From an uncultured Acidaminococcus sp. (lineage in GTDB: Bacteria; Bacillota; Negativicutes; Acidaminococcales; Acidaminococcaceae): a stretch of 30,066 bases of DNA. The first letter of the stretch is position 1; every line of letters starts with the position of its first letter. The stretch is taken from contig CAJMHI010000021.1 in assembly GCA_905213155.1 (NCBI GenBank), positions 1 to 30,066 on the forward strand, given 5' to 3'. The notes beneath the pieces are model-generated. The model saw nothing but the letters and a program-made list of their open reading frames with translations, was not told the DNA's origin and ran no database searches. A program made the translations under genes and the position numbers. Below are positions 23,536 through 30,066 of the stretch, piece by piece.

Positions 23536-25065
23536 TTATCCACTGACGCGGCAGTATTCCGCTGCCACCCAGCCTTCTGTTCCGTCAGACCGCCGCACTT
23601 TTAACCAGTTCATGCCATCGGCGGACGTTTCTCCAATGAGAACCACCGTCTCGTTTTGCGCAAAGGCGCCGATAATGTTCCCCTGTAGTCCGGCAGAAGC
23701 CCGCATCCGCACTTCCGTACCGGTGATGGTGCCCAATTGTCCCGTCGTGGCAGAATAGCTGCCTTCTGTTCCATTGAGGGCACAGTAGGCCGCTGCGACC
23801 CAACCTTTTGTCCCATCAGCACGCTGCACTTCATACCATTTCATGCCGCTGGCATTACGGCCATATAGCACCTGTACCCGTTCTCCCTGGGTAAAGGTTC
23901 CGGTTACTTCCCCGTTAAGGCCAGCAGCAGCCCGCATCCGTACACCAGAGCCGGTGATCGTGCCGGCGGTCGTTCCTGTATTACGACTCGGCGTAGCCGC
24001 TGATTGCTGGGCTGCTTCCTGCTGCCGTGCCAGTTCTGCCTGACGTTCTGCTTCTGCCCTGCGGGCAGCTTCTTCTGCTTCCCGTTTTTTCGTCTGGGCA
24101 ATTTGGTTGGCTTCCAGCTGTTTCAGACGGGCTTCCCCTTCTGCTTGTTCCCGGGCCGCTTTCTCTGCCTGGAGAGCCGCAATTTTTTCTTTCATGGTCT
24201 GGTGGGGTACGCCGGCTGTAGCGCTTGTTTCCGTAGTCTTGTTCTCGGTTGTAGCAACTGTTTTGGTCTCTGTCGGAGCCGTTTCCTTTTCTGGGGCTTC
24301 TGTTTTTTCGGCTGTTTTTTCTTTACGTGCGGTAGCCTCTTTTACGGGTTCCGCCTGCGTTTGTTTGGCTTCAGCCTTAGGCGCCACGCTCTCTTTTTTA
24401 TGGGTCGCCGGTGTAGTTGTTGTTATAGTCTCCGCCGTATTTTGATTTTCTTCCGTAGGACCGGCTACCACACCGTCATCCAATCCGGTAGCGGACAAAT
24501 TGATTTCAATTTCTCCTTCGTTTTTATCCAGCACAGCTCCGGCATGATACAGCCCGATCACGCTGCCGTCTGTATCCACATAATAGGTATCCGGCAGTGT
24601 GTGCTGCTTTTCCTCCGGCACGTCATACAGGTAGCTGAGCCCTTCCTTAGCCCGCTGCGCCAGCACATTACCGGAATAGTAATCGCTGAGAGGTTTCAAG
24701 GCCCCGGTTTTCCGGTTAAAGGTCATGCCCTGGGTTTCTTCCATACCCATATTGGGCGTCATCACCAGCGTCAGGCTGATTAAATCTTCATCCGCCTTGT
24801 GTACATCGTAATGCACGCTGCCGCCGCCTAGTGTGGACGCCTCACTGACCAGGGAAGCGACCTGGCGGGACAGGGTATTGTTCATTTTTTCCGTGGCTTT
24901 TTTATTGCCCCCTACGATTTCCGGGCACTCCACTTCCACTTTTTTCTCCGTCCGTGTCACGGTTTTAACCACTGCATCGGCAGGGTCTGCCGCCCACACC
25001 GGCACGCTATAGGTGCCCAGCACCAGGGCTGTCATCACCCCGGCACAGATTTTCTTTGCCTTCAT
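23536..25065 (-). CDS. Exported protein: DUF3298-like domain, TolA-like coiled-coil linker, two SH3 domains
   Basis: A 509-aa protein. Signal peptide 1-25 (ending VWAA). Residues about 40-195 resemble the DUF3298/DUF4163 region of RsiV-like proteins (SLTLVMTPNMGMEETQG, FNRKTGALKPLSDYY). Residues about 200-285 are a Thr/Lys/Glu/Ala-rich low-complexity stretch. About 290-355 is a highly charged helix with repeated Ala/Glu/Arg/Gln, like the TolA spacer and able to span the periplasm. Two SH3b domains (about 370-435 and 447-509) close with GWVAAAYC and GWVAAEYC. The order suggests an envelope-spanning protein that touches peptidoglycan through the SH3 end. Its start at 25065 has only a weak ribosome binding site. 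Own promoter at 25113..25141. Confidence 0.75.
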   Translation of the reverse strand: MKAKKICAGVMTALVLGTYSVPVWAADPADAVVKTVTRTEKKVEVECPEIVGGNKKATEKMNNTLSRQVASLVSEASTLGGGSVHYDVHKADEDLISLTLVMTPNMGMEETQGMTFNRKTGALKPLSDYYSGNVLAQRAKEGLSYLYDVPEEKQHTLPDTYYVDTDGSVIGLYHAGAVLDKNEGEIEINLSATGLDDGVVAGPTEENQNTAETITTTTPATHKKESVAPKAEAKQTQAEPVKEATARKEKTAEKTEAPEKETAPTETKTVATTENKTTETSATAGVPHQTMKEKIAALQAEKAAREQAEGEARLKQLEANQIAQTKKREAEEAARRAEAERQAELARQQEAAQQSAATPSRNTGTTAGTITGSGVRMRAAAGLNGEVTGTFTQGERVQVLYGRNASGMKWYEVQRADGTKGWVAAAYCALNGTEGSYSATTGQLGTITGTEVRMRASAGLQGNIIGAFAQNETVVLIGETSADGMNWLKVRRSDGTEGWVAAEYCRVSG

Positions 25066-25112
25066 ATTTTGCCTGCTTTCTTTTGGGATAAAACAGATTT
25101 TCGTCTGTGTCT

Positions 25113-25141
25113 AGTTTACTGTAAAAGCATGGGAAAATCAA
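25113..25141 (-). promoter_or_regulatory. Promoter of the DUF3298/SH3 gene
   Basis: Minus-strand TTGATT (25136..25141), 17-base spacer, TAAACT (25113..25118), directly behind the YigZ terminator. Confidence 0.6.
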
Positions 25142-25178
25142 GACAGCGCAAAGGCCCTTTCCAGGCTGCCTTGCTGTC
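25142..25178 (-). terminator. Terminator of the YigZ-family gene
   Basis: Minus-strand stem GACAGC-AAGGC / GCCTT-(TGC bulge)-GCTGTC, followed by TTGATTTTC. It begins at the stop codon of the gene. Confidence 0.6.
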
Positions 25179-25818
25179 AAGGACCTGTAGTAATAGGCCT
25201 TTCTGCCTTATACTTCCGGATTTCTTCCAGGCTGATCGTCGTTCCCAACGTCTCCGTCAGCCACGCTTCCGCCTGCTCTCGTTTTTTCTCCTGCGTGAGC
25301 AAGTGGAGCCTTGCCTCCACGCTATATTCCACGTCCCCCACTGTAAAAATATCCTGCTGGTAGAGCTGGTGCATCACCCGTCCTGCATCCGCCACGGGCC
25401 ATGGAAAAACGTACTCTCCCATAGGCACTTCTTCAGCCAGGCCCAGCGCATCCACAGCTTGGGACACGCATTTGCCGTAGGTTCGGGTAAGTCCTCCGGC
25501 CCCAAGTTTTATGCCGCCAAAATATCGCGTCACCACTGCCGCCGTGTCATATAATTCCTTGCGACGCAATACTTCCAGCATAGGCGCTCCTGCGGTGCCG
25601 CTAGGTTCCCCGTCATCATTAGAACGGACAATCCGGTCATCCCGGCCTACGATGTAGGCAGAGCAATTATGGGAAGCATCCCAGTAGGTTTTTTTCATTT
25701 CTTTCACAAACGCCTGGGCTTCCGCCTCTGACGCTACCCGACGCAGCGTACAAAGAAAGCGTGATTTTTCTACCACCAGTTCCATTTGCCCGCCCCGGGC
25801 GATGACATATTTTCCCAT
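25177..25818 (-). CDS. YigZ/IMPACT family protein
   Basis: A 213-aa protein of the UPF0029/IMPACT family. The N-terminal domain carries the signature DDGEPSGTAGAPML (about 72-85) and TRYFGGIKLGAGGLTRTYG. The C-terminal DUF1949 part (about 138-205) includes the YSVEARLHL strand. Proteins of this family are thought to bind nucleic acids or translation factors; the yeast relative YIH1 and mammalian IMPACT act on Gcn1/Gcn2 signalling, but a bacterial role is not established. Start ATG 25818 has AAAGGA at short spacing. It has a leader of about 100 bases with a terminator-like hairpin. Confidence 0.92.
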   Translation of the reverse strand: MGKYVIARGGQMELVVEKSRFLCTLRRVASEAEAQAFVKEMKKTYWDASHNCSAYIVGRDDRIVRSNDDGEPSGTAGAPMLEVLRRKELYDTAAVVTRYFGGIKLGAGGLTRTYGKCVSQAVDALGLAEEVPMGEYVFPWPVADAGRVMHQLYQQDIFTVGDVEYSVEARLHLLTQEKKREQAEAWLTETLGTTISLEEIRKYKAERPITTGP

Positions 25819-25848
25819 AGCATCCTTTCTGTGGTATGATAAGAAATA

Positions 25849-25879
25849 AAAGTGACCGCTTTTGCCAGCCGATCACTTT
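25849..25879 (-). promoter_or_regulatory. Terminator-like hairpin in the YigZ leader
   Basis: Minus-strand AAAGTGATCG pairs with CGGTCACTTT (10 bp, one G-U), followed by TTATTTCTT. It lies between the promoter and the gene, so it could attenuate transcription. No T-box, purine or other known riboswitch motif was recognised. Confidence 0.4.
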
Positions 25880-25924
25880 CCCAGGTTACCTGCACAGTCG
25901 GAACCAGTCCGCCTTTCCTTTGTA

Positions 25925-25952
25925 AGTATACCATGCCAGGCTTTAAAAACAA
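25925..25952 (-). promoter_or_regulatory. Promoter of the YigZ-family gene
   Basis: Minus-strand TTGTTT (25947..25952), 16-base spacer, TATACT (25925..25930) with upstream TGG (extended -10). It is divergent from the NlpC/P60 gene. Confidence 0.6.
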
Positions 25953-25988
25953 GCTGTTTCCCCAAGGATTCCATAAAGGAGGCTCCCT

Positions 25989-27266
25989 ATGTTACATTCC
26001 TGTATTACAAAAAAAATTACCCTGCTGATCAGCGCTTTTTGTCTTTCCGCTCAGATTGCCTTTGCCGCCATGCCCGGCACCCCAGCGGCGCTCAATCAAG
26101 CCAGTGCCTGGCTACGCCCTGATGGCAATACGGTGCTCATGACGGATGCCCGGCGCAAAGCAGTCAATGCGCAGATGGAGCGTTCTGTCTTTGGGGACGA
26201 TTTTAAAAATCTGCCAGATACGGTTACCAGCAGCGCCCTCACCCAGTATGTTAATCAGTTTGCCATGGACGTGAACCAATATGTCCAGGGTGTCCCCCTT
26301 TCTCACGCCCAGGCAGAACAGCTAGTCAGCGATGCCAAGGCCAATATTCGTCCCAATAACGCCGTACGCTACGGCGTTGTGGTAAAACGCAGCGATCTTC
26401 GGAGTTTCCCAACCCTGCTGCGGGCCTTTGACACCCCGGGGGATCACAGCTTTGACAATTGGCAGGAAACTGCTGTAGATCCCGCCACACCGGTACGGGT
26501 CTACCATACCAATCCCAAGGGAAATTTTATTTTCGTCCGCACGCCTCATTACCGGGGCTGGATTCCCACCAACCAAGTGGCCATCACAGACAAAAAAAGC
26601 TGGCTCACCTTTGTGGAGCCCACTAGTCCTGCTGTGGTAACGGGACGACTTTTAACCTTAAATGCGGGATCCGTCCCCCAGCTTTACCAGATGGGCACGG
26701 CTATTCCTACCGCTAACGGCAATCTCCAACTACCCACACGAAACCATCAGGGGTATTTAGAGATTGTACCAGTAAAAGCCGTCTACGGGGCCTATCTGCA
26801 TCAAGGCTATCTGCCCTACACCACCAATAACACCATCATCATGGCTTTTAAGCACTTGGGGGCACCGTATGGCTGGGGCGGCATGCAAAACAGCGTAGAT
26901 TGTTCCGCTTTCGTCCAGGATGTATTCAAAACTATGGATGTGCAGTTACCCCGGAACGGGGACGAGCAGGTAAAAGCGATCAGCGGCAAAAGTTTCCAGG
27001 GGCTCAGCCACGCTCAGCGAATGGAGATCATCAAAAATTTGCCCGCAGGGAGCTTGTTATTTACCCCCTTCCACGTCATGCTGACCTTAGGTAATGCCAA
27101 TGGCACTCCCTACATGATTCATTCCCTGGCATCCTATGGGGAAAAAAGTAGCAGCGGCGTCGTACGGAACCGAATCATGCAGGTGGTTGTCAGCAAAGTA
27201 GATCTTTTAGGCGGCAGCGGCACGCCCCTGGTAGACCAGATGATCCAGGCCAACACCATACGGTGA
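25989..27266 (+). CDS. Exported SH3 and NlpC/P60 (C40) peptidoglycan endopeptidase
   Basis: A 425-aa cell-wall hydrolase expected to cut stem peptides (gamma-glutamyl bonds) in the periplasm. Signal peptide 1-27 (ending AFAA); helical N-terminal part of about 100 aa; SH3-type domains about 125-265, with VVKRSDLRSFP and GWIPTNQVAI. The catalytic NlpC/P60 domain spans about 280-400, with Cys305 (NSVDCSAF), His362 (FTPFHVML) and His378 (MIHSLAS) as the catalytic set. This SH3b1-SH3b2-C40 order is known from DvLysin/YkfC-like enzymes. Start ATG 25989 follows AAAGGAGG. The sole plus-strand gene in this envelope region, divergent from the YigZ gene. Confidence 0.92.
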   Translation: MLHSCITKKITLLISAFCLSAQIAFAAMPGTPAALNQASAWLRPDGNTVLMTDARRKAVNAQMERSVFGDDFKNLPDTVTSSALTQYVNQFAMDVNQYVQGVPLSHAQAEQLVSDAKANIRPNNAVRYGVVVKRSDLRSFPTLLRAFDTPGDHSFDNWQETAVDPATPVRVYHTNPKGNFIFVRTPHYRGWIPTNQVAITDKKSWLTFVEPTSPAVVTGRLLTLNAGSVPQLYQMGTAIPTANGNLQLPTRNHQGYLEIVPVKAVYGAYLHQGYLPYTTNNTIIMAFKHLGAPYGWGGMQNSVDCSAFVQDVFKTMDVQLPRNGDEQVKAISGKSFQGLSHAQRMEIIKNLPAGSLLFTPFHVMLTLGNANGTPYMIHSLASYGEKSSSGVVRNRIMQVVVSKVDLLGGSGTPLVDQMIQANTIR

Positions 27267-27283
27267 GATAAAACTATCCTAAT

Positions 27284-27354
27284 CCCATGGATTTTCGATT
27301 TTCATTCCCATAGATTTTGCGTTTCTAATCCCGACAATTTTTATCTTTACTAAT
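27284..27354. repeat. Three imperfect tandem repeats of about 23 bases
   Basis: Units start at CCC 27284, CCC 27307 and CCC 27330. Shared pattern is CCCATxGATTTT...T(T/C)(C/T)(A/T)AAT; the third unit is more diverged (CCCGACAATTTTTATC). A+T-rich, in the gap after the NlpC/P60 gene and before the terminator. Confidence 0.45.
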
Positions 27355-27371
27355 CAAGAAACTCAGATACG

Positions 27372-27404
27372 AAAAAAGCGGCCCTCGTAAGAGAGTCGCT
27401 TTTT
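27372..27404 (-). terminator. Terminator of the first SLH porin gene
   Basis: Stem AAAAAGCG / CGCTTTTT (27373..27380 with 27397..27404), continued by an inner CTC/GAG pair with loop GTAA. On the minus strand six T follow. It may also end transcription of the NlpC/P60 gene in the other direction. Confidence 0.8.
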
Positions 27405-27422
27405 GAATGTTTGGTTGGTCAA

Positions 27423-28739
27423 TTAGAAGGTCACAACCAGCTGAGACCACAGGGTACGAGCATGTTTGCCGCCCAGTTCTGCGTTGTCCCCGCCTTTGCC
27501 TTTCAGATCATAGTAGTCTACTTCGGCTACCATGTTCTTAGCCAGGGTCAGGTTGGCACCGAACTTCCAGCCTTTGAAGCCATAGCCTTCAAACAAATCC
27601 CAAGCGCCATCCATGGTGTGCAGAATGGTCGTAGGAGCGGATTGGTCATAGTAGGTAGCTTCCAAGCCCCAACTGCCTGGCTTGTCGCTTTCCGCACCGC
27701 CGTAGGTCAGGGAAGCAACCCAGCCATCGTCATCAGCATCTTTATAGGCTTTCACTGTATCTCTTTCGCCTTTCAGGTACATGCCCATAATGCCCAGCTT
27801 GCCAGCCTGATAGGAAGCCTGGCCCAGCCAGATCTTGTCCGTGCCCTGTTTACCTAAGCTGCCATCATGGTCTGCATGGAATCCAGCAGCATGGATATAT
27901 TGACCCAGCAAATGCAGGTTACCCAGATCACCGTCCAGCCCGGCCATCCAGTATTCATCTGCAATGGAGCCGCCTTCCCATTCATTGGTATCGGTGTTCA
28001 GATGATACCGGCTGCCGTCTAAATCCGCATCATCCGCCATTTTGCCATAGGCAGCGGTCAGATTGGCAGCATGCCCCAGCGGTGCCACGGCTTTGATGCC
28101 GTCTACCTGATCATCATAAACCATACCATCGCCCAGGAATTCATCGTACCGGCCAGCAGTAAAGTTCACAGCGCCGATGTTTCCATTCAGGAACGCCCGG
28201 GTAATTTTGGTATCCCCATCGCCGGATTCGTTTTGGCCTTCAAAATATTGATGGTTTTTCAGCATGGTGGTGTAATGCCAGTTGTCATTCACTTCACCAG
28301 TCAGCCACAGACGGGTACGCAGATCAGCCCGTTCCGGAGAACCATAGTTCCCGCCAAAGGCACTGCCTTTATTATCTGCGTAGCTGAGTTGGGCTTCTCC
28401 GGTAATCTGTACATTGTCAGCGTTCTTTTCCAATTTGGCAACCCGTACGCCCAGGTTGTCCAGTTCGTCGGCAAATTCGCTGACCAGTTTGTCATCGGCA
28501 CCGATAGCGCCTTTAGCCAGAGCCTTGGCAACGATCTGGGCCATTTCATACCGGGTCATGGTCTTGTCACCCTTGAAGGTGCCATCCGGATAGCCATCCA
28601 CAACGCCTTCCGCAGCCAGTTTGGCAACGGCGCCATAAGCCCAGTGGCCAGCAGGCAGATCAGAGAACGGGTTGGCAGCCAGTGCCGTTGCGCTGACGCC
28701 CAGTGCCATCGCCATGGCAAATACTAAAGATTTTTTCAT
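27423..28739 (-). CDS. SLH-domain outer-membrane porin (OmpM-like)
   Basis: A 438-aa porin. Signal peptide 1-22 (LAANPFSD boundary). A single SLH domain at about 23-75 (FSDLPAGHWAYGAVAKLA, GVVDGYPDGTFKGD, MTRYEMAQIVA) would bind pyruvylated or polyamine-bearing peptidoglycan. A coiled-coil stalk follows at about 85-112 (FADELDNLGVRVAKLEKN). A barrel of amphipathic strands runs to the C-terminal phenylalanine (LVVTF), a BAM-recognition ending. By family knowledge OmpM links the outer membrane to the wall in Negativicutes and is an abundant pore. Strong promoter and a hairpin-bearing leader of about 120 bases. Paralogue of the next gene. Confidence 0.92.
   Translation of the reverse strand: MKKSLVFAMAMALGVSATALAANPFSDLPAGHWAYGAVAKLAAEGVVDGYPDGTFKGDKTMTRYEMAQIVAKALAKGAIGADDKLVSEFADELDNLGVRVAKLEKNADNVQITGEAQLSYADNKGSAFGGNYGSPERADLRTRLWLTGEVNDNWHYTTMLKNHQYFEGQNESGDGDTKITRAFLNGNIGAVNFTAGRYDEFLGDGMVYDDQVDGIKAVAPLGHAANLTAAYGKMADDADLDGSRYHLNTDTNEWEGGSIADEYWMAGLDGDLGNLHLLGQYIHAAGFHADHDGSLGKQGTDKIWLGQASYQAGKLGIMGMYLKGERDTVKAYKDADDDGWVASLTYGGAESDKPGSWGLEATYYDQSAPTTILHTMDGAWDLFEGYGFKGWKFGANLTLAKNMVAEVDYYDLKGKGGDNAELGGKHARTLWSQLVVTF
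28437..28490 (-). repeat. 54-bp direct repeat shared by the two porin genes (copy 1)
   Basis: Identical base for base to 30013..30066 and running up to the window edge there, so the true repeat may be longer. It encodes the coiled-coil stalk after the SLH domain. Probably gene duplication maintained by conversion. Confidence 0.9.
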
Positions 28740-28838
28740 GCTAAAAGCCTCCTTGCAGCAAGTTTGCTCTTTGCCTCCCCACAGCCAGGAGTGTCCTTGT
28801 TTCCTCCGCCTGCATCAGGGATTGCCAGAGCAGATTTT

Positions 28839-28860
28839 AAAGTTAGTTCCTTCTAACTTT
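28839..28860 (-). promoter_or_regulatory. Hairpin at the 5' end of the porin leader
   Basis: A perfect 8-bp stem AAAGTTAG / CTAACTTT with loop AAGGAA starts about 2 bases after the predicted transcription start. This resembles 5'-end stem-loops that stabilise abundant porin mRNAs. No T-run follows on the minus strand. Confidence 0.55.
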
Positions 28861-28868
28861 ACTTGAAC

Positions 28869-28897
28869 ATTATACAATGTGAGTAACTTTTACGCAA
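28869..28897 (-). promoter_or_regulatory. Promoter of the first SLH porin gene
   Basis: Minus-strand TTGCGT (28892..28897), 17-base spacer, perfect TATAAT (28869..28874). Gives a leader of about 120 bases. Confidence 0.8.
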
Positions 28898-28962
28898 GAA
28901 AAATTTGTAAAAAAGCAGACAATCGTCATGAATCTGCCATAGAAATACCTTTAGGTAAAGTA

Positions 28963-28992
28963 AAAGACGGCCTTCTTGCGAAGACCGTCTTT
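28963..28992 (-). terminator. Terminator of the second SLH porin gene
   Basis: Stem AAAGACGG / CCGTCTTT with an inner CTTC/GAAG pair (one mismatch), loop TTGC on the plus strand; TTTTACTTT follows on the minus strand. 12 bases past the stop. Confidence 0.8.
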
Positions 28993-29004
28993 GCTTGTTT
29001 GCAA

Positions 29005-30066
29005 TTAGAAGGTTACAACCAGTTCGGACCACAGGGTACGAGCGTGTCTGCCAGCTTCTTTACCGAAAGTATCGTTCTTATCTTTCAGGTCGAAGTATTC
29101 CACAGTGGCGACCATGTTCTTGGCTACGGCCAGGTTGCCGCCGACCATGTAACCTTTGAACCCAGTGAATGGGAACATGTAGTAGTCACCGTTCATGGTG
29201 TGAGCAACTACGGTTTGTGCGCTCTGATCATAGTATTTAGCATACAAGCCCCAGCTGCCCGGTTTGCTGGCTTGTGCACCGCCATAGGACAGGCCAGCTA
29301 CCCAGCCATCATCATCCAGGCTAACGTCGTTGTTTCTTTCGAATTCGCCAGCTCTATCAGCGTCGCCTTTCAGGTACATAGCGCTGACATTCCACTTGCC
29401 GGCGGTATAGTCAGCCCCAACAGTCCAGATCTGGTTATCGCTCAAGAAATCAGGGTTATGTGCGCCATTCAGCGGATTCAGGAAATCCTGATCTTTTACT
29501 TTGGTGTAGGTCGCTTCGGCATGCAGGTTACCCCAGTTGCCGCCCAATGCAGCATGAACAAATTTATCAGCTACAGCTTCGTTTTTATCGCTGACCGTAT
29601 TGGCCATTTTACCATAGGCAGCATCCAAATAGGCTTTACCAAAGTTAACCCGGGCTTCAATAGCATCGGCACGATCATCGAAGACGTTACCATCAGCAAA
29701 GAAAGCATTGTAACGACCAGCAGTGATGTTCACAGCACCGATGTTTCCTTCCAGATAAGCTCTCTGGAACTGGGTATTGCCATCACCGGATTCGTTCTGG
29801 CCTTCAAAATTCTGCACATTTTGCAGCATAGAGGTGTAATGCCAGTTGTCGTTCACTTCGCCGGTGAACCACAGGCGGGTACGGAGTGCGGAATCAGATC
29901 TGTCAGCCGCGCCTAAATCGTTCAGGTATTCTACCCGTTTGCCGCTGGCAACACGGTTGTGTACCCGAGCCTGACCGGTAATTTTTACGTTGTCAGCGTT
30001 CTTTTCCAGTCTGGCAACCCGTACGCCCAGGTTGTCCAGTTCGTCGGCAAATTCGCTGACCAGTTT
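29005..30066 (-). CDS. SLH-type outer-membrane porin, 5' end cut by the window
   Basis: The frame stays open to the last base, so the gene's start lies beyond the window; 353 residues are visible. The visible part begins with the coiled-coil stalk KLVSEFADELDNLGVRVARL and then the barrel, ending HARTLWSELVVTF, as in the neighbouring porin. The SLH domain and signal peptide would be upstream, and are inferred from the paralogue. Its first 54 bases are identical to the neighbouring porin gene (28437..28490), and the barrel loops differ more. A tandem duplication of outer-membrane porins; a GTG at 29856 is internal and not the start. Confidence 0.9.
   Translation of the reverse strand, partial: KLVSEFADELDNLGVRVARLEKNADNVKITGQARVHNRVASGKRVEYLNDLGAADRSDSALRTRLWFTGEVNDNWHYTSMLQNVQNFEGQNESGDGNTQFQRAYLEGNIGAVNITAGRYNAFFADGNVFDDRADAIEARVNFGKAYLDAAYGKMANTVSDKNEAVADKFVHAALGGNWGNLHAEATYTKVKDQDFLNPLNGAHNPDFLSDNQIWTVGADYTAGKWNVSAMYLKGDADRAGEFERNNDVSLDDDGWVAGLSYGGAQASKPGSWGLYAKYYDQSAQTVVAHTMNGDYYMFPFTGFKGYMVGGNLAVAKNMVATVEYFDLKDKNDTFGKEAGRHARTLWSELVVTF
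30013..30066 (-). repeat. 54-bp direct repeat shared by the two porin genes (copy 2)
   Basis: Second copy of the 28437..28490 tract, cut by the end of the window. Confidence 0.9.

Noticed and set aside
23536..24000. SH3 repeats as a possible DNA repeat array
   Set aside because: Repetition is at the protein-domain level; the DNA is too diverged for a recent repeat.
24004..24783. Plus-strand frame of 259 codons opposite the DUF3298/SH3 gene
   Set aside because: Its Phe/Cys/Leu-rich product is the complement of the Ala/Glu/Lys linker; low-complexity shadow.
25819..25918. T-box or known riboswitch in the YigZ leader
   Set aside because: No T-box core motif or other recognisable consensus; kept only as an unexplained leader.
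28071..28727. Plus-strand frame opposite the first porin
   Set aside because: Similar antisense frames occur opposite both porins because they share codon pattern; no start signals.
1..30066. CRISPR arrays, insertion sequences, prophage or tRNA genes
   Set aside because: No regular spacer repeats, transposase, integrase, att-like duplications or cloverleaf sequences were seen on either strand.

Overview
The window looks like an origin-proximal chromosomal segment of a diderm Firmicute (class Negativicutes; an Acidaminococcus/Phascolarctobacterium-type organism is plausible, but the genus is not proven). Three things suggest this. The housekeeping synteny yybS-gdpP-rplI-dnaB next to rpsF-ssb-rpsR and purA/purB is the Firmicutes origin-side arrangement. 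A perfect 16-bp parS-type palindrome lies at 73..88. The same stretch also carries a complete ADP-heptose/LPS inner-core operon, an LptA/LptD-like protein and SLH-domain porins of the OmpM type, which together point to a Firmicute with an outer membrane.

Layout. 1-224: a near-consensus promoter firing leftward out of the window, a parS site and the purA terminator. 225-2923: purB-purA operon with its own promoter. 2968-7764: yybS-gdpP-rplI-dnaB operon ending in a terminator whose loop holds the dnaB stop codon. 7838-9015: rpsF-ssb-rpsR operon with promoter, structured leader and terminator. 9099-11338 (+): cysteine desulfurase and mnmA, a sulfur-relay pair for tRNA 2-thiouridine. 11443-12094 (+): an AbrB-type antitoxin/PIN toxin pair. 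12154-12531 (-): ridA.

12661-19919 (-): one tightly overlapping operon in the order LptA/LptD-like protein, gmhA, hldE, hldD, gmhB, heptosyltransferase I and heptosyltransferase II. It encodes all steps from sedoheptulose 7-phosphate to ADP-heptose, then transfer of heptose to the LPS core. 19986-25141 (-): a run of exported or envelope proteins. These are a glycine-zipper protein with a short helical repeat, a VirK/YbjX (DUF535) protein, a small periplasmic protein of unknown function, a double-SH3 protein, and a DUF3298-like protein with a TolA-like linker and two SH3 domains. 25177-25818 (-) is a YigZ/IMPACT protein. 25989-27266 (+) is an SH3/NlpC-P60 cell-wall hydrolase. 27423-30066 (-) holds two paralogous SLH porins, the second cut by the window edge.

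The right half is therefore an envelope-biogenesis neighbourhood: LPS core synthesis, outer-membrane assembly, SH3 proteins that may bind peptidoglycan, and porins that probably tether the outer membrane to peptidoglycan. No tRNA, rRNA, CRISPR array or insertion sequence was seen. I found no clearly novel defence or mobile system. The less-described material is the block of exported proteins at 19986-25065 and several structured 5' leaders.
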